A stretch of 61,593 nt of DNA from Thermococcus sp. (GTDB lineage Archaea > Methanobacteriota_B > Thermococci > Thermococcales > Thermococcaceae). Where the stretch lies: contig NZ_JALSLB010000027.1 in the NCBI RefSeq assembly GCF_026988555.1, positions 1 to 61,593 on the forward strand. Direction: 5' to 3'. The position numbers and the translations under genes were made by a program. Shown one piece after another: positions 1 through 8,684 of this stretch (the stretch's first letter is position 1; every line of letters begins with the position of its first letter). A model generated the notes under the pieces. The model was not told the origin of the DNA, ran no database searches, and saw only the letters and a program-made list of their open reading frames with translations.

Positions 1-558
1 AACTCGGTGATGCTGGAAAGCCTCGTAAGGAAGTACTTCGGTGAGCCAGTCTTTTACGGAGTCTTTCCTGACGACGAAGAAGATATAAGGGGCGCAATAG
101 AGAGGGCCAAGAATGAGAACGACCTCATTTTGGTTACCGGAGGTTCTGCCTTCGGCGATAAGGACTTCGCCCACCGCTTCGTCAAACTCCTTTTCCATGG
201 AACGACGATAAAACCGGGGAGACCCATAGGCTATGGCGAGCGGATCTTCATAATGAGTGGTTATCCAGCGGCTGTCTTTGCCCAGTTCCACCTCTACGTC
301 AAACATGCCCTGGCAGAGCTCGTCGGTGCTAAGAACTACGAGGTTCGCGTTAAAGCAACGCTCACCGAGCGTGCATCAAGCCAGCTCGGAAGACACGAGT
401 TCGTGAAGGTGTGGTACGAGAACGGGGAAGCCAGACCGATCAAAAAGAAGGGCAGCGGAATAATAAGCTCGCTCGTGGAGAGCAACGGTTATATAGTTAT
501 CCCGGAGGACAGTGAGGGGTACCTCGAGGGAGAGACCGTGGAAGCCGTGCTCTACTGA
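1..558 (+). CDS. moeA: MoeA-type molybdopterin molybdenumtransferase, C-terminal part
   Basis: This is the 3' part of a MoeA-family enzyme, which inserts molybdate or tungstate into adenylylated molybdopterin in the cytoplasm. The frame is open from base 1, so the true start lies before the window. Visible family features are the MPT-binding segment TGGSAFGDKD, the KPGRP loop, SGYPAA in place of the usual PGNPVS, and a C-terminal domain IV of the type KGSGIISSL..NGY..IPE. In Thermococcales the metal is normally tungsten, which fits the aldehyde oxidoreductase at 55590 and moaC at 24840. The gene ends just before a structured RNA on the opposite strand. MoeA is preferred over MogA/MoaB because of the domain IV tail. 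Confidence 0.88.
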   Translation, partial: NSVMLESLVRKYFGEPVFYGVFPDDEEDIRGAIERAKNENDLILVTGGSAFGDKDFAHRFVKLLFHGTTIKPGRPIGYGERIFIMSGYPAAVFAQFHLYVKHALAELVGAKNYEVRVKATLTERASSQLGRHEFVKVWYENGEARPIKKKGSGIISSLVESNGYIVIPEDSEGYLEGETVEAVLY

Positions 559-625
559 GGTCAAGGGCATCTGTACAGAACGGACTGGGAAAGGCCCGCC
601 TCTCTGTTTTCTTCGTTTGGGGGTG

Positions 626-846
626 AGATATGGCCCGCCCGTAACACCCGCCCCCATCGAAGCCTACGGCAGAACTCGGGCGGGTTAACCCAGGCGGGCC
701 GAGAAGTGTGCCCGGTCTGGGTTTCCCACGGTCATTGCGCTCCGTAACGCGGAAGGCCCTCCCGCGGGGACCTCGCTGTAAGACCGGGCTGTGGCCCCCG
801 CATCGCCCCCCGGTTCATTCGTCCCCGGGGTCCTCGCGCGGGGGCA
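626..846 (-). ncRNA. Three-hairpin H/ACA guide sRNA
   Basis: Read on the minus strand, three successive hairpins each end in an ANA box at or next to the base of the stem. Hairpin 1 has lower stem 838-845/794-801, upper stem 825-830/808-813, a K-loop-like GGACGAATGAA apex and ACA at 790-792. Hairpin 2 has a 9-bp lower stem 781-789/710-718 and ACA at 707-709. Hairpin 3 has lower stem 693-700/632-639, upper stem 678-684/647-653 and ATA at 629-631. In hairpins 1 and 3 the distance from the ANA box to the upper stem is 15 nt, as in archaeal pseudouridylation guides. The upper part of hairpin 2 is not clearly resolved. A TATA box ends about 20 nt upstream of the predicted 5' end. Three-hairpin H/ACA sRNAs are known in Archaeoglobus and Pyrococcus. 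Confidence 0.8.
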
Positions 847-865
847 AAAAGGGTTGGAGGATTCC

Positions 866-875
866 GTATATAAGG
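866..875 (-). promoter_or_regulatory. TATA box of the H/ACA sRNA
   Basis: The minus strand reads CCTTATATAC here. Its distance of about 25 nt places transcription start near 845-846, exactly where the first GC-rich stem begins. The box lies in the gap after the stop codon of the upstream minus-strand gene, so the RNA has its own promoter. Confidence 0.7.
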
Positions 876-880
876 CTACC

Positions 881-1975
881 TCAACCGACCAGCTTATGAA
901 GTTGAGCGAAGAGCTTCTCCCCCAGACTCATGTTGTCAACGACGAGTATCAGGGTGCCGTTGTTTACCACGACGAAGTCCCGGAGCTTCGCGAGGAACTT
1001 CATAACGCTGTCAGGTGGGTTGTACACCAGCAGGTACTCAATGCAATCCATGAGCACTATACCCCTACCTCCAGCCTTCGAGGTCTCCTGCAGGTACCGA
1101 TAAGAAACCTCGGTTATCCTGGCGAGGTTCGTGGGGATTATGGTCTCTTTGATCTTGTCGTTGAAGGGAACGGTGGTGACGAAGTAGAAGCGCCATGCCT
1201 TTGGAACGTCGGTAACATCCCTTATAAAAGCGAGAACCGGAACGTCTTTGAGCTTGTCTTTGATTTTCCCGTATTCTTCAGTGTTAATTATCATAACACC
1301 GGGTTCAATTGGGGTCTCTGAGGCTTCAACCGGTTTCACGTTCATGAAGGATTCGGAGGACATCAGTCTCAGCATAAACATTACCATCAGGACTATCAGG
1401 GTTGTTGACATGGAAAACCCTATGGGCGCGTACCACTCGTGGATGCCGAAAAGGGCGGCGGGAACCAGATGGAATCCAAAGAGCACGATGCTTATGTATA
1501 GATATCGGGCAGCGCTCTTGTATATATCAACGGTCTCCCTGAGGAGCATCCCGGCCGTTATAACAAACATCCCCGTTATGCCGAGGGAAGCAGCCGCCGT
1601 GGTGGTCCACACAGCATCTTTGGTGTACGCATAGACCCCAAGCATGTAGAGCATAAATACGGTTGGCATTGGAATGAGAATGTAGATCGAGTCGCGTGGC
1701 ACTTTGAGGGATTCTTCCTCCAGAAACTTCGCGGCCCCGTAAAGGAGAAACGCTGAGAACAACGTGAGAGAGATGTAGCTGAGCTCATTGAGGGTTGGAG
1801 ACCCAAACGCACTCAGCAGTATGGCAATGAAATCAAAGAACCACGCAAGTGAAAATATCAGCGCGGCCTTTCTCCTGTTCTTGAGGTATATCCTGAGGAT
1901 GAGAAACATGGCGGTTAGGTCGGCGATCATAACTACAACGCCCTCAGCCATCACCACCTGCTGCAGCACCGCCAT
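881..1975 (-). CDS. Multi-spanning membrane protein with DUF835 domain
   Basis: The 364-residue product begins with a series of hydrophobic helices over roughly residues 1-210, consistent with about seven membrane spans. A soluble C-terminal domain of about 130 residues follows. Its segment GGRGIVLMDCIEYLLVYN, followed by LRDFVVVNNGTLILVVD, is typical of DUF835, a domain common in Thermococcales and often joined to membrane modules. DUF835 has no established biochemical role; a signalling or sensory role is often supposed. The ATG has a good AGGTGAT site. The gene starts 4 nt after the stop of the ANL-like gene at 1980-3047, so the two are co-transcribed. Confidence 0.75.
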   Translation of the reverse strand: MAVLQQVVMAEGVVVMIADLTAMFLILRIYLKNRRKAALIFSLAWFFDFIAILLSAFGSPTLNELSYISLTLFSAFLLYGAAKFLEEESLKVPRDSIYILIPMPTVFMLYMLGVYAYTKDAVWTTTAAASLGITGMFVITAGMLLRETVDIYKSAARYLYISIVLFGFHLVPAALFGIHEWYAPIGFSMSTTLIVLMVMFMLRLMSSESFMNVKPVEASETPIEPGVMIINTEEYGKIKDKLKDVPVLAFIRDVTDVPKAWRFYFVTTVPFNDKIKETIIPTNLARITEVSYRYLQETSKAGGRGIVLMDCIEYLLVYNPPDSVMKFLAKLRDFVVVNNGTLILVVDNMSLGEKLFAQLHKLVG

Positions 1976-1979
1976 GAAA

Positions 1980-3047
1980 TCACCTCAACACCCGGCGCTC
2001 CGGGTCTCCAAACCCATCCCATCTAAACGGACCTTCCGGGGGAGTCCTGACCGCGGTTTCGTTCTCAAGCTTCACCACCAGGAGCTCCGGACGGGCGATG
2101 AGCATTCCGACCTGCCCCCTGTCACCGTACCCAACGACACGGTACACCCCTTCTTTCCTCACGGGTAGTATCACCGTGAAAGGATAGTTGGGATAATACC
2201 AAAAGCTTTTCGCATGCATCATACCAACGAGGTCGCCGAAACCGTAGTAACCGTACATGGGTATGAGCCTCGTCCCGCTGAACTTCTCCAAGAGGTACTT
2301 GAAGAAGGCGTAGTCTATCCCCACACCGCTCACTATGGCCGTCTCGATGTTCTCGCTGTAGGGCTCAAAGAGCATCATCAGCGGAGGGGCCGACCTGACG
2401 GTGTTTATCATATCGGCCTCCATCACCCGGTGGGTGTATTTCACGAGGGGATCAAGAAGCTTGAGAACCGCTTCAATCCCCTGTTCTGCCAGAACCTTCT
2501 TCGTTCCATCGGTTTCCATTCCTATGAAGTACAGAACGCCCCCATAGCTCCAGACAAGTTCGCTTATCTCATCCTGGTACCAGCCATAGGGACCGTGAGC
2601 CAGCGCCCTCATCTGGTGCTCCCCAGTGTAGATGCGGTCCAAACGATAGATAGAATCAAGGGCAGCGCGTAGGTATGCATGCAGGTAGTGGAGATATTCT
2701 CTGTCCCAGTGTCCTATGGCGCGTTCCCTTGTTGTTCCAGAGGACTGGTAGAACCTGATGTGCCCTTGGTAATCCCTCGGAACGAACTCCAGCCAGTGGT
2801 TGCGCAGGTATTCCTCCTCGGCCACCAGGCCGGCGTTGAGCAGGTTCTCAAAAACCTCCTCCAGAGTTCCCTGGAACACATCATCCAGATTCGGTTTGAG
2901 CCTTTCATTGAGTCCCATCCAGTACGGCGTATTATGAAGATGAAACTCAAAAACTGCCCTGAGGTATTCCACGGTGTCACTGTTTTTAACGTTCAAGGGA
3001 TTATCTTGAAATTTTCCCAACATGTTATCGAATTTCGCGTACCTCAT
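1980..3047 (-). CDS. Short adenylate-forming (ANL/PaaK/LuxE-like) enzyme
   Basis: The 355-residue protein has the ANL P-loop motif SSGTTRERA at residues 102-110, where the usual GTTGxPK lysine position is changed. A MYGYYGFGD segment resembles the ANL A5 region, and the C-terminus has GYGDRGQVGMLIARPELL. The small C-terminal lid domain of acyl-CoA ligases is missing, so the length matches LuxE-type acyl-protein synthetases (about 370 residues) better than PaaK (about 430). The family activates carboxylic acids as acyl-adenylates; the substrate here cannot be told. A TATA element (TTTTATAC on the minus strand near 3070) predicts a nearly leaderless mRNA. It forms an operon with the DUF835 gene and faces a second ANL gene. 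Confidence 0.65.
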   Translation of the reverse strand: MRYAKFDNMLGKFQDNPLNVKNSDTVEYLRAVFEFHLHNTPYWMGLNERLKPNLDDVFQGTLEEVFENLLNAGLVAEEEYLRNHWLEFVPRDYQGHIRFYQSSGTTRERAIGHWDREYLHYLHAYLRAALDSIYRLDRIYTGEHQMRALAHGPYGWYQDEISELVWSYGGVLYFIGMETDGTKKVLAEQGIEAVLKLLDPLVKYTHRVMEADMINTVRSAPPLMMLFEPYSENIETAIVSGVGIDYAFFKYLLEKFSGTRLIPMYGYYGFGDLVGMMHAKSFWYYPNYPFTVILPVRKEGVYRVVGYGDRGQVGMLIARPELLVVKLENETAVRTPPEGPFRWDGFGDPERRVLR

Positions 3048-3155
3048 GCTGTGAATTTAGTCCCTTGGAGTATAAAACTTTTCCCATACTACGGTTCGTT
3101 GGAGCAAACCCAATGTTTAAATAAAATGAATACACAGTTCATACGGTGGTTACCT

Positions 3156-4439
3156 GTGGATATGATTGCAGGTAGAGTCGCTAAGGAGGACCTCTCCGAT
3201 TTAAGGTACACCCTTGAGAGGGCCCTTGAAACAACGGAGTTCTGGAGAAGGAAATTCCATGGGGTAGACGTGGATGGTATAACACCATCCCGGCTCTCGG
3301 AACTTACCGAAACCGTTAACATCACACCCCACGATCTCTACAGAACCGATGAGGTCTGGCCCGAGTACATCAGGAGGGGTACCGTGTTCCACGCCGTGAT
3401 GAGGACAAGTGGAACCACCGGGAAGCCCAAGCGCGTTCCCTACACGCGGGACGACAGGTTCAGGACAGGAAGACAGATCGAACCCTGGGTGCGGGAGTAT
3501 ATGGACAGGGGGGATCGGATCGCCTCGTTCTTCCCGCCGCTACCCTCCTCCTCCGGTATGTTCGCGTACGGCGGATTTGAAGCCATCACCGCAAAGGCCG
3601 CGTACTACCAGATCCCCATACAGTACCTCTTGGATAAGAACATGCTCCTAAGCGAGCTCAGGGACATAAAACCAACCGCCCTCTTCTGCTTGACCGCGAC
3701 GGCCTACAACCTCGGCCTTATTCTCCCAGAGAGTATAAAGAAAGACATCCAGACAATAGTGGTCGGGGGAGAGACGCTAACGCCGGAACTCGCCAAGGCC
3801 ACCTTGGAGCTCTTCGAGGATGCTGTTATAGTGGACAACTTCGGCTCAACCGAGGATGCGATCACTGGATATCGGGTCGTCAAAAGCGGGAAGACCACCC
3901 CGTTCACGTTCCCAGACTCGGCGGTTATCCTCAAGGACAACAACGATGGCTACTCGGAGTACAAGAGAATGTATATAACCAAGGTCATGCACGAAGGAGA
4001 GCTAACGGGGCTGCCGCTCTTCAACTACGATATAGGGGACCTAGCCAGGATAGCCGACGGGAGGGTTATGAACATCATCCGCGTCAAGGACGTTGTGAGC
4101 CTCGCGGGGGCCAAACTGCACATCGACCAGGTTATGGAGATAGTCTACAATCATCCAAACCTGCTCGACTTCGTGATGATATACCACCCACTCTCCCCAG
4201 AAAACCCGAAACCCAAGGTTATCATACGGGTGGCGTACAGAGAAAAGAAGCCGCCGGGGATAGAGGATGAGGTCAGGGAACTCATCTACGAGGCAAACAA
4301 CCCCGTCAGGTACGAGGTCGAAGAGTCCAAACAGGCCGAGCTCATCATCGAAGCGGTGCCCCCCGAAAACCTTAGGGCGGACCTCCCCCAGAGGCTGGGG
4401 AAGACGAAAAGGATATACATAGTCGGCAGGGATCTCTGA
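3156..4439 (+). CDS. PaaK-like adenylate-forming enzyme
   Basis: The product (427 residues from GTG 3156) carries the canonical ANL P-loop TSGTTGKPKR near residue 84, an A5-like NFGSTED motif and YDIGDLARI near residue 290, which is the ATP-binding A7 type motif. A C-terminal lid domain follows, containing KDVVSLAGAKLH. It resembles phenylacetate-CoA ligase-type enzymes, which form acyl-AMP and then usually an acyl-CoA. The start was chosen because GGTGGT lies 5 nt upstream and a TATA box (TTTAAATA, 3115-3122) predicts transcription start near 3142. ATG codons at 3126 and 3162 are alternatives. It is divergent from the shorter ANL gene, so both may belong to one pathway. The substrate is unknown. 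Confidence 0.7.
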   Translation: MDMIAGRVAKEDLSDLRYTLERALETTEFWRRKFHGVDVDGITPSRLSELTETVNITPHDLYRTDEVWPEYIRRGTVFHAVMRTSGTTGKPKRVPYTRDDRFRTGRQIEPWVREYMDRGDRIASFFPPLPSSSGMFAYGGFEAITAKAAYYQIPIQYLLDKNMLLSELRDIKPTALFCLTATAYNLGLILPESIKKDIQTIVVGGETLTPELAKATLELFEDAVIVDNFGSTEDAITGYRVVKSGKTTPFTFPDSAVILKDNNDGYSEYKRMYITKVMHEGELTGLPLFNYDIGDLARIADGRVMNIIRVKDVVSLAGAKLHIDQVMEIVYNHPNLLDFVMIYHPLSPENPKPKVIIRVAYREKKPPGIEDEVRELIYEANNPVRYEVEESKQAELIIEAVPPENLRADLPQRLGKTKRIYIVGRDL

Positions 4440-4525
4440 CCCATTTTCTTTTAACCTTCTACCCCGTTGTCACAATGGCGAAAAATTATTTAAGCAATTT
4501 CTCGGAATTCCAACCGGTGATGGGT

Positions 4526-5776
4526 ATGGATGGAAAGATCATCCACGACGGGATACACGGCAGTATGAAGATAAGCGGTCTAATCCTGGATCTCGTTAAG
4601 ACACCTGAGTTTCAGCGTTTGAGGAACATACGACAGCTCGGTCTTGCCTACCTCGTTTATCCGGGCGCGAACCACACCCGTTTCGAACACTCCCTGGGGG
4701 CATGGGATATAGCAAGACGGCTCTCCGCCGAAGTTGGTCTGGATGAGAGTGAGAGCATGCTCCTCCAGGTCGGGGCGCTCCTCCATGATATCGGCCATGG
4801 GCCGTTCAGCCACACCTTTGAGAGCATCTACAAACACTACGTTAAGGAGCACGACCATATGCGCCTCGGTCAGGACATCATACTGGGCAGGACGAACATA
4901 ACGGAGAGGGAGGATGGAGGCAAGATACCCGAGATAATCGAGGCATACGATTACGACTTCACGGCCAGAGACGTTGCCGAGCTGATCCTGGGCAGGCATG
5001 GAAACCCCTACCTCGGGCATATGCTCCACGGCGACGTTGACGTTGACCAGCTTGACTACCTCATAAGGGATGCACACTACACCGGCGTCGCCCACGGCAT
5101 AATAGACATGGAACGACTTCTGAAGGTCCTAAAAATCCACGACGATGAACTGGTGGTTGACGAGAAGGGTATAGAAGCCGTGGAGGGCATGATGGTGGCA
5201 AGGTCCCTCATGTACTCCAGGGTCTACTTCCACCACACGGTTAAAATCGCCGAGGGTATGCTGACCAGGGCCCTGGAATTCGCCTTGGAGGAGGACCACC
5301 TATGGGACTTCTGGAGGATGATCGATTGCCGAGTTCTGGTTGAGCTGGAGGATCTGGAGGGACTGCCTGTGGAGATAGTGCGGAGAGTTAAATACCGCGA
5401 TCTGTACAAGGCAGCGGTCTTGGCGAGTGCCGATGACCTGAGCGCCGAGGAGAAGAGGGAGCTTCTGGCCGCATACCGAAACGTGAAAAGAAGGCAGGAA
5501 ATGGAGAGGGCTCTGGCTGATGCAGTCGGTGCGAGGGAAGGCGAAGTCATTCTGGAGTTCAGCATAGCGGACCTCATGCTCAGCGAGCCGAGGCTGAAGG
5601 CCACAGAGATAAACGTCCTCCTAGACGACGGAACGATCGAGCCCCTAACAAAGGTCACCCCACTGGCCAACGCCCTTAAAAGACGACAGACACCGAGATG
5701 GGCCGTCCTGATAGCGGCACCTTCAAAATACGTGCCAAAGGTCAGGGAGACGTGGAGAAAGATTGTATTTGGATGA
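4526..5776 (+). CDS. HD-domain phosphohydrolase (dNTPase-like)
   Basis: This 416-residue protein shows the HD-superfamily signature: RLRNIRQLGLAYLVYPGANHTRFEHSLG near the N-terminus, then LLHDIGHGPFSH, and DVDQLDYLIRD. These are the metal ligands and arrangement of dGTPase/SAMHD1-like triphosphohydrolases (COG1078 type). The predicted activity is hydrolysis of deoxynucleotides or related phosphates, without direct evidence on the substrate. The start at 4526 is supported by GGTGAT at 4516-4521 and by a TATA-like AATTATTTAA around 4483-4493, which rules out the more upstream ATG at 4475. The gene converges with the HTH regulator that follows. Confidence 0.85.
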   Translation: MDGKIIHDGIHGSMKISGLILDLVKTPEFQRLRNIRQLGLAYLVYPGANHTRFEHSLGAWDIARRLSAEVGLDESESMLLQVGALLHDIGHGPFSHTFESIYKHYVKEHDHMRLGQDIILGRTNITEREDGGKIPEIIEAYDYDFTARDVAELILGRHGNPYLGHMLHGDVDVDQLDYLIRDAHYTGVAHGIIDMERLLKVLKIHDDELVVDEKGIEAVEGMMVARSLMYSRVYFHHTVKIAEGMLTRALEFALEEDHLWDFWRMIDCRVLVELEDLEGLPVEIVRRVKYRDLYKAAVLASADDLSAEEKRELLAAYRNVKRRQEMERALADAVGAREGEVILEFSIADLMLSEPRLKATEINVLLDDGTIEPLTKVTPLANALKRRQTPRWAVLIAAPSKYVPKVRETWRKIVFG

Positions 5777-5789
5777 ATCGAAGAGGGGA

Positions 5790-6752
5790 CTACCTGGAGA
5801 ACAACCCTTTCTTTATCTCCCTCTTCAACTCCTCTATGAGGTCTATGAGTTCATCCGCATCCCGAATCTCCCTAAGGCGCTCCTTGGGTATGAGAGGGAC
5901 CTCCCCAACGACCTGTGTCTTGGTCTTCTCCAGTATGAAGACTCCGTCGCTGTTTATGATCTTCCCAACCTCGGCAACCATCTCGGCCCGTTTAACGGTT
6001 GAGCTCGTCTTTTTCTCATCAACCCCCGTTAGTATCCTGAACTTATCCTCCTTGGAAACTGCGTTAAACGGTGCTTTCTTCACCTTGACAACGCCCAGAC
6101 CCAAGAGGCGCAGACGCTCGAACACCTCCTGTTCAAGGGGAGTTTCGGGCTTAACGTCCAGCCTCGCCTCCACGGTTGAGTGCAGAACGTCTATGGGCTC
6201 CGCGAGGGGTTCGTCGAATATCTCCTCAAGTCTGAGGGCAACGTCTATTGAAACCGCCTGCTCCCCACGCTCGTAGTTGAGGAGACTCTTTCGGGAGACA
6301 CCTGCCATCTTGGCAAGTTCATTAATGGAGTACCCGTACCTCTCCCTGAGTTCGCGCAGGAGGCTACCGTTCACCCGGACATAAAAGCCGCCGCGCTCGG
6401 CAAAGATCGCCGGAAGTTCGTTTTCAACGAGGACGTCGTAGAGGGTCTCGGGCCGGAGGGAGTATATGCCGAAGCGGTCGTAAACCACCCCCTCCTCCAG
6501 CTCGGAGTTCTTGGTTTTAATGCCGATTATGAGGGGGGATGCGTTGAAGAACTTTGAGAGGCGCTTGAGATCCTCGGCCTGCTCCTGGGTCACGGTATCG
6601 ATGTTGGTAACCACCTTTATGAACAGCAGGAGGAATAACCTGCTCGCCACTAGGTCGAAGCAGGAGCCCTTAAACTCAAGGCGGGCGGTCTTATACCCTG
6701 TACCCCTTAGAATGCCCTCCACAGCCCGTATGAGTCTTTCCCTGTCCATCAT
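5790..6752 (-). CDS. HTH transcriptional regulator of the archaeal COG1395 type
   Basis: The 320-residue protein has three parts. The N-terminal 130 residues form an alpha/beta domain resembling a nuclease-like fold (LFLLLFIKVVTNID, then PLIIGIKTKN). The centre has a Cro/CI-type helix-turn-helix, LRERYGYSINELAKMAGVSR with KSLLNYERGE, at roughly residues 130-170. A C-terminal domain ends with DLIEELKREIKKG. Proteins of this architecture are conserved through Euryarchaeota as putative HTH regulators with unknown targets. The gene is divergent from the acetyltransferase at 6794, with only about 40 bp between them, so it could control that promoter. Confidence 0.8.
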   Translation of the reverse strand: MMDRERLIRAVEGILRGTGYKTARLEFKGSCFDLVASRLFLLLFIKVVTNIDTVTQEQAEDLKRLSKFFNASPLIIGIKTKNSELEEGVVYDRFGIYSLRPETLYDVLVENELPAIFAERGGFYVRVNGSLLRELRERYGYSINELAKMAGVSRKSLLNYERGEQAVSIDVALRLEEIFDEPLAEPIDVLHSTVEARLDVKPETPLEQEVFERLRLLGLGVVKVKKAPFNAVSKEDKFRILTGVDEKKTSSTVKRAEMVAEVGKIINSDGVFILEKTKTQVVGEVPLIPKERLREIRDADELIDLIEELKREIKKGLFSR

Positions 6753-6793
6753 ACTTAAATAGGATTTCCCCTTAATAAACTTAAGGTGTTGAT

Positions 6794-7330
6794 ATGAGAC
6801 CGATAATCATCAAAGGAAGGCTCGTCTCCCTTGGAGTGCTCACCCGGGAAGATCTAAAACGGTTGTGGATGTGGTACAACGACAGAAGCGTGAGGTCGTA
6901 CCTCTCTTTCCCCGGGGAGGTCTACTTCTACGAAGATGAGCTTGAGTGGTATGAGGCACTGCGGCGGGGGAAAAAGCGTGAGAAAGTGTTTACCATCCTG
7001 GAACGGAGCAGTAAAGGGCTCACCGGGGTTGTGGGCCTTCACGGCATCGACCACGAGAATGGCCGTGCGGAAGTTGGATACTTCCTCTCACCGGAATACT
7101 GGGGAAGGGGCTACGCGACTGAAGCAGTTGCACTCGCCCTGAGGTACGCTTTTGAGTGGCTCAACCTGAGGAAGGTCTACGCCCACGTCTTCGAGACGAA
7201 CCTGGCCTCAATAAGGGTCTTGGAAAAGAACGGTTTTAATCTAGTCGGAAGGTGGAGGAAACATCAATACGTGCCGGGGGAAGGCTTTGTCGACGTTCTC
7301 ATGTACGAGAGGTTCCGTAGTGGCGTTTGA
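6794..7330 (+). CDS. GNAT-family N-acetyltransferase (RimJ/RimL-like)
   Basis: The 178-residue protein fits a single GNAT domain. It has the acetyl-CoA binding motif A region [18 protein letters not shown] and the C-terminal motif [17 protein letters not shown] that is typical of RimJ/RimL and SpeG-like enzymes. It probably transfers an acetyl group from acetyl-CoA to an amine, such as a protein N-terminus or polyamine; the acceptor is not evident. The ATG has an upstream AAGGTG site. The stop codon lies about 30 nt before the tiaS start. Confidence 0.85.
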   Translation: MRPIIIKGRLVSLGVLTREDLKRLWMWYNDRSVRSYLSFPGEVYFYEDELEWYEALRRGKKREKVFTILERSSKGLTGVVGLHGIDHENGRAEVGYFLSPEYWGRGYATEAVALALRYAFEWLNLRKVYAHVFETNLASIRVLEKNGFNLVGRWRKHQYVPGEGFVDVLMYERFRSGV

Positions 7331-7359
7331 TTTTTAAACCCCCCCTCCCTTCTTCAACC

Positions 7360-8634
7360 ATGCTCCTCCAAATTGGAATCGACGACACAGACTCACCAAA
7401 CGGCATGTGCACCACCTACATAGGTGCGCTCCTTTACAGGGAGCTTTCCCGCATAGCGGAGCCAATCGACCTGCCGAGGCTGATAAGGCTCAACCCAAAC
7501 ATCCCCTACAAGACGCGCGGCAACGGAGCGGTCGCGATGACCTTCGAGGTCGATGAGTGGGTTATCCCCAAAATCAAAGACACCGTCCTTTTCTACGTTA
7601 ACCAGCTGGCAGACTTCACCCACGAGAACACGAACCCGGGAGTTGTCTTCTTTGAAGGGAATATTCCAGAAGAGCTCCGCGAGTTTTCGCTTAAAGCCCT
7701 GAAGGAGCACGTTACGATTGAAGATGCCGAAAGGGTCGCGAAAGATATCGGGGCGGAGGTCTTCAAGTTCAAGCTCGGCAGAGGGGTAATCGGCGCGCTC
7801 GCTTCAATCGGCTACCCTCTGAAAAGGTTCACCTACGAGCTGTTAGCTTACCGCGAGCCTGAGAACTGGGGGACGCCGAGAAGGGTCGATTCGGAGAGCG
7901 TTTTTATGGCAGACCACTGGAGCTACCCCTTCACCTACGACAACGTTGACCCCTACAAGAGGAGCGTCATCATAACGCCACACGGCAAAGACCCCGTTCT
8001 CGTTGGAATACGCGGGATTGATAAGGGAAAAGTCCTACAGACCTTTGAGCGGGTCGAGTTTGGTGAACCTATCGCTTTCTACCAGCTCTACAAGACGAAC
8101 CAGAACACCGACGACCACTTGACTCCTAAAAAAATCGGCGAGCTGAGGCTCTACGACAGCGCGGTTGTGAGGGGTAAAGTGGCCGGCCCCTACTGGGAAA
8201 AGGGCCGGCACGTCTTCTTCGAGCTTGAGGACGAGACCGGTAGAATCCGCGTCGCGGCCTTCGAGCCGACGAAGAAGTTCAGGAACTGGGTCAGGAAACT
8301 CCTACCGGGCGATGAAATCATCGCGGCCGGTGGCGTTAAGGAGCACGATGGAATCTTGACGCTCAACCTTGAGAAGTTCTACCCGGTGAAGCTCGCCTCC
8401 AGAATTGAATACCGGAAGCCGAAATGTCCAAAGTGTGGGGGAACGATGAAGAGCAAGGGCGACTATTTGAAGTGCAAGCGCTGTGGCTATAGAATGCCGA
8501 AGAAGCTTATTCCAGTCGAAGTCCCGCGCGAGTTGGCCAAGAAAATCTACGAGGTTCCTCCAGATGCCAGGAAGCACCTGTCGAGGCCCCTCGTCCTGCC
8601 GGGTGGTGAGGAGAGGATTTTGAGACTTTTGTGA
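7360..8634 (+). CDS. tiaS: tRNA(Ile2) 2-agmatinylcytidine synthetase TiaS
   Basis: TiaS attaches agmatine to C34 of tRNA-Ile(CAU), using ATP, so that the anticodon reads AUA. The product (424 residues) starts with the family signature [16 protein letters not shown] and continues with [19 protein letters not shown]. An OB-fold region follows ([21 protein letters not shown]), then a C-terminal zinc ribbon [15 protein letters not shown] near residue 350. The start at 7360 follows a TATA element TTTTTAAAC (7331-7339) at leaderless distance and gives the usual N-terminus. An in-frame upstream start would add only low-complexity residues. Confidence 0.95.
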   Translation: MLLQIGIDDTDSPNGMCTTYIGALLYRELSRIAEPIDLPRLIRLNPNIPYKTRGNGAVAMTFEVDEWVIPKIKDTVLFYVNQLADFTHENTNPGVVFFEGNIPEELREFSLKALKEHVTIEDAERVAKDIGAEVFKFKLGRGVIGALASIGYPLKRFTYELLAYREPENWGTPRRVDSESVFMADHWSYPFTYDNVDPYKRSVIITPHGKDPVLVGIRGIDKGKVLQTFERVEFGEPIAFYQLYKTNQNTDDHLTPKKIGELRLYDSAVVRGKVAGPYWEKGRHVFFELEDETGRIRVAAFEPTKKFRNWVRKLLPGDEIIAAGGVKEHDGILTLNLEKFYPVKLASRIEYRKPKCPKCGGTMKSKGDYLKCKRCGYRMPKKLIPVEVPRELAKKIYEVPPDARKHLSRPLVLPGGEERILRLL

Positions 8635-8652
8635 GCGAAAGGGTTTAAAATG

Positions 8653-8681
8653 ATAATTGCCATTATCATAATGGTGATTAT
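8653..8681. promoter_or_regulatory. Tandem palindromic operator of the ATPase gene
   Basis: Two copies of the palindrome ATAAT-N4-ATTAT begin at 8653 and 8668, a 15-bp period. The first is extended to ATGATAAT/ATTATCAT over 8650-8669. They lie between a TATA-like TTTAAAAT (8643-8650) and the ATG at 8685, so a protein bound here would block transcription start. Autoregulation by the ATPase's own winged-helix region is a reasonable inference. Confidence 0.55.
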
Positions 8682-8684
8682 CAT

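Noticed and set aside
559-880. Possible RNase P RNA or SRP RNA in the GC-rich gap
   Set aside because: The conserved RNase P element GAGGAAAGUCC and the SRP helix 8 motif are absent on both strands, whereas three H/ACA hairpins with ANA boxes fit the minus strand.
791-1321. 176-codon open frame on the plus strand over the H/ACA RNA and the DUF835 gene
   Set aside because: It overlaps the RNA and the 3' half of the DUF835 gene; no ribosome site, and the DUF835 motifs are on the minus strand.
2679-3155. Long upstream extension of the 3156 ANL gene
   Set aside because: The extension runs antisense through the start of the other ANL gene and across two promoters; the TATA box at 3115 and the GGTGGT at 3145 place the start at 3156.
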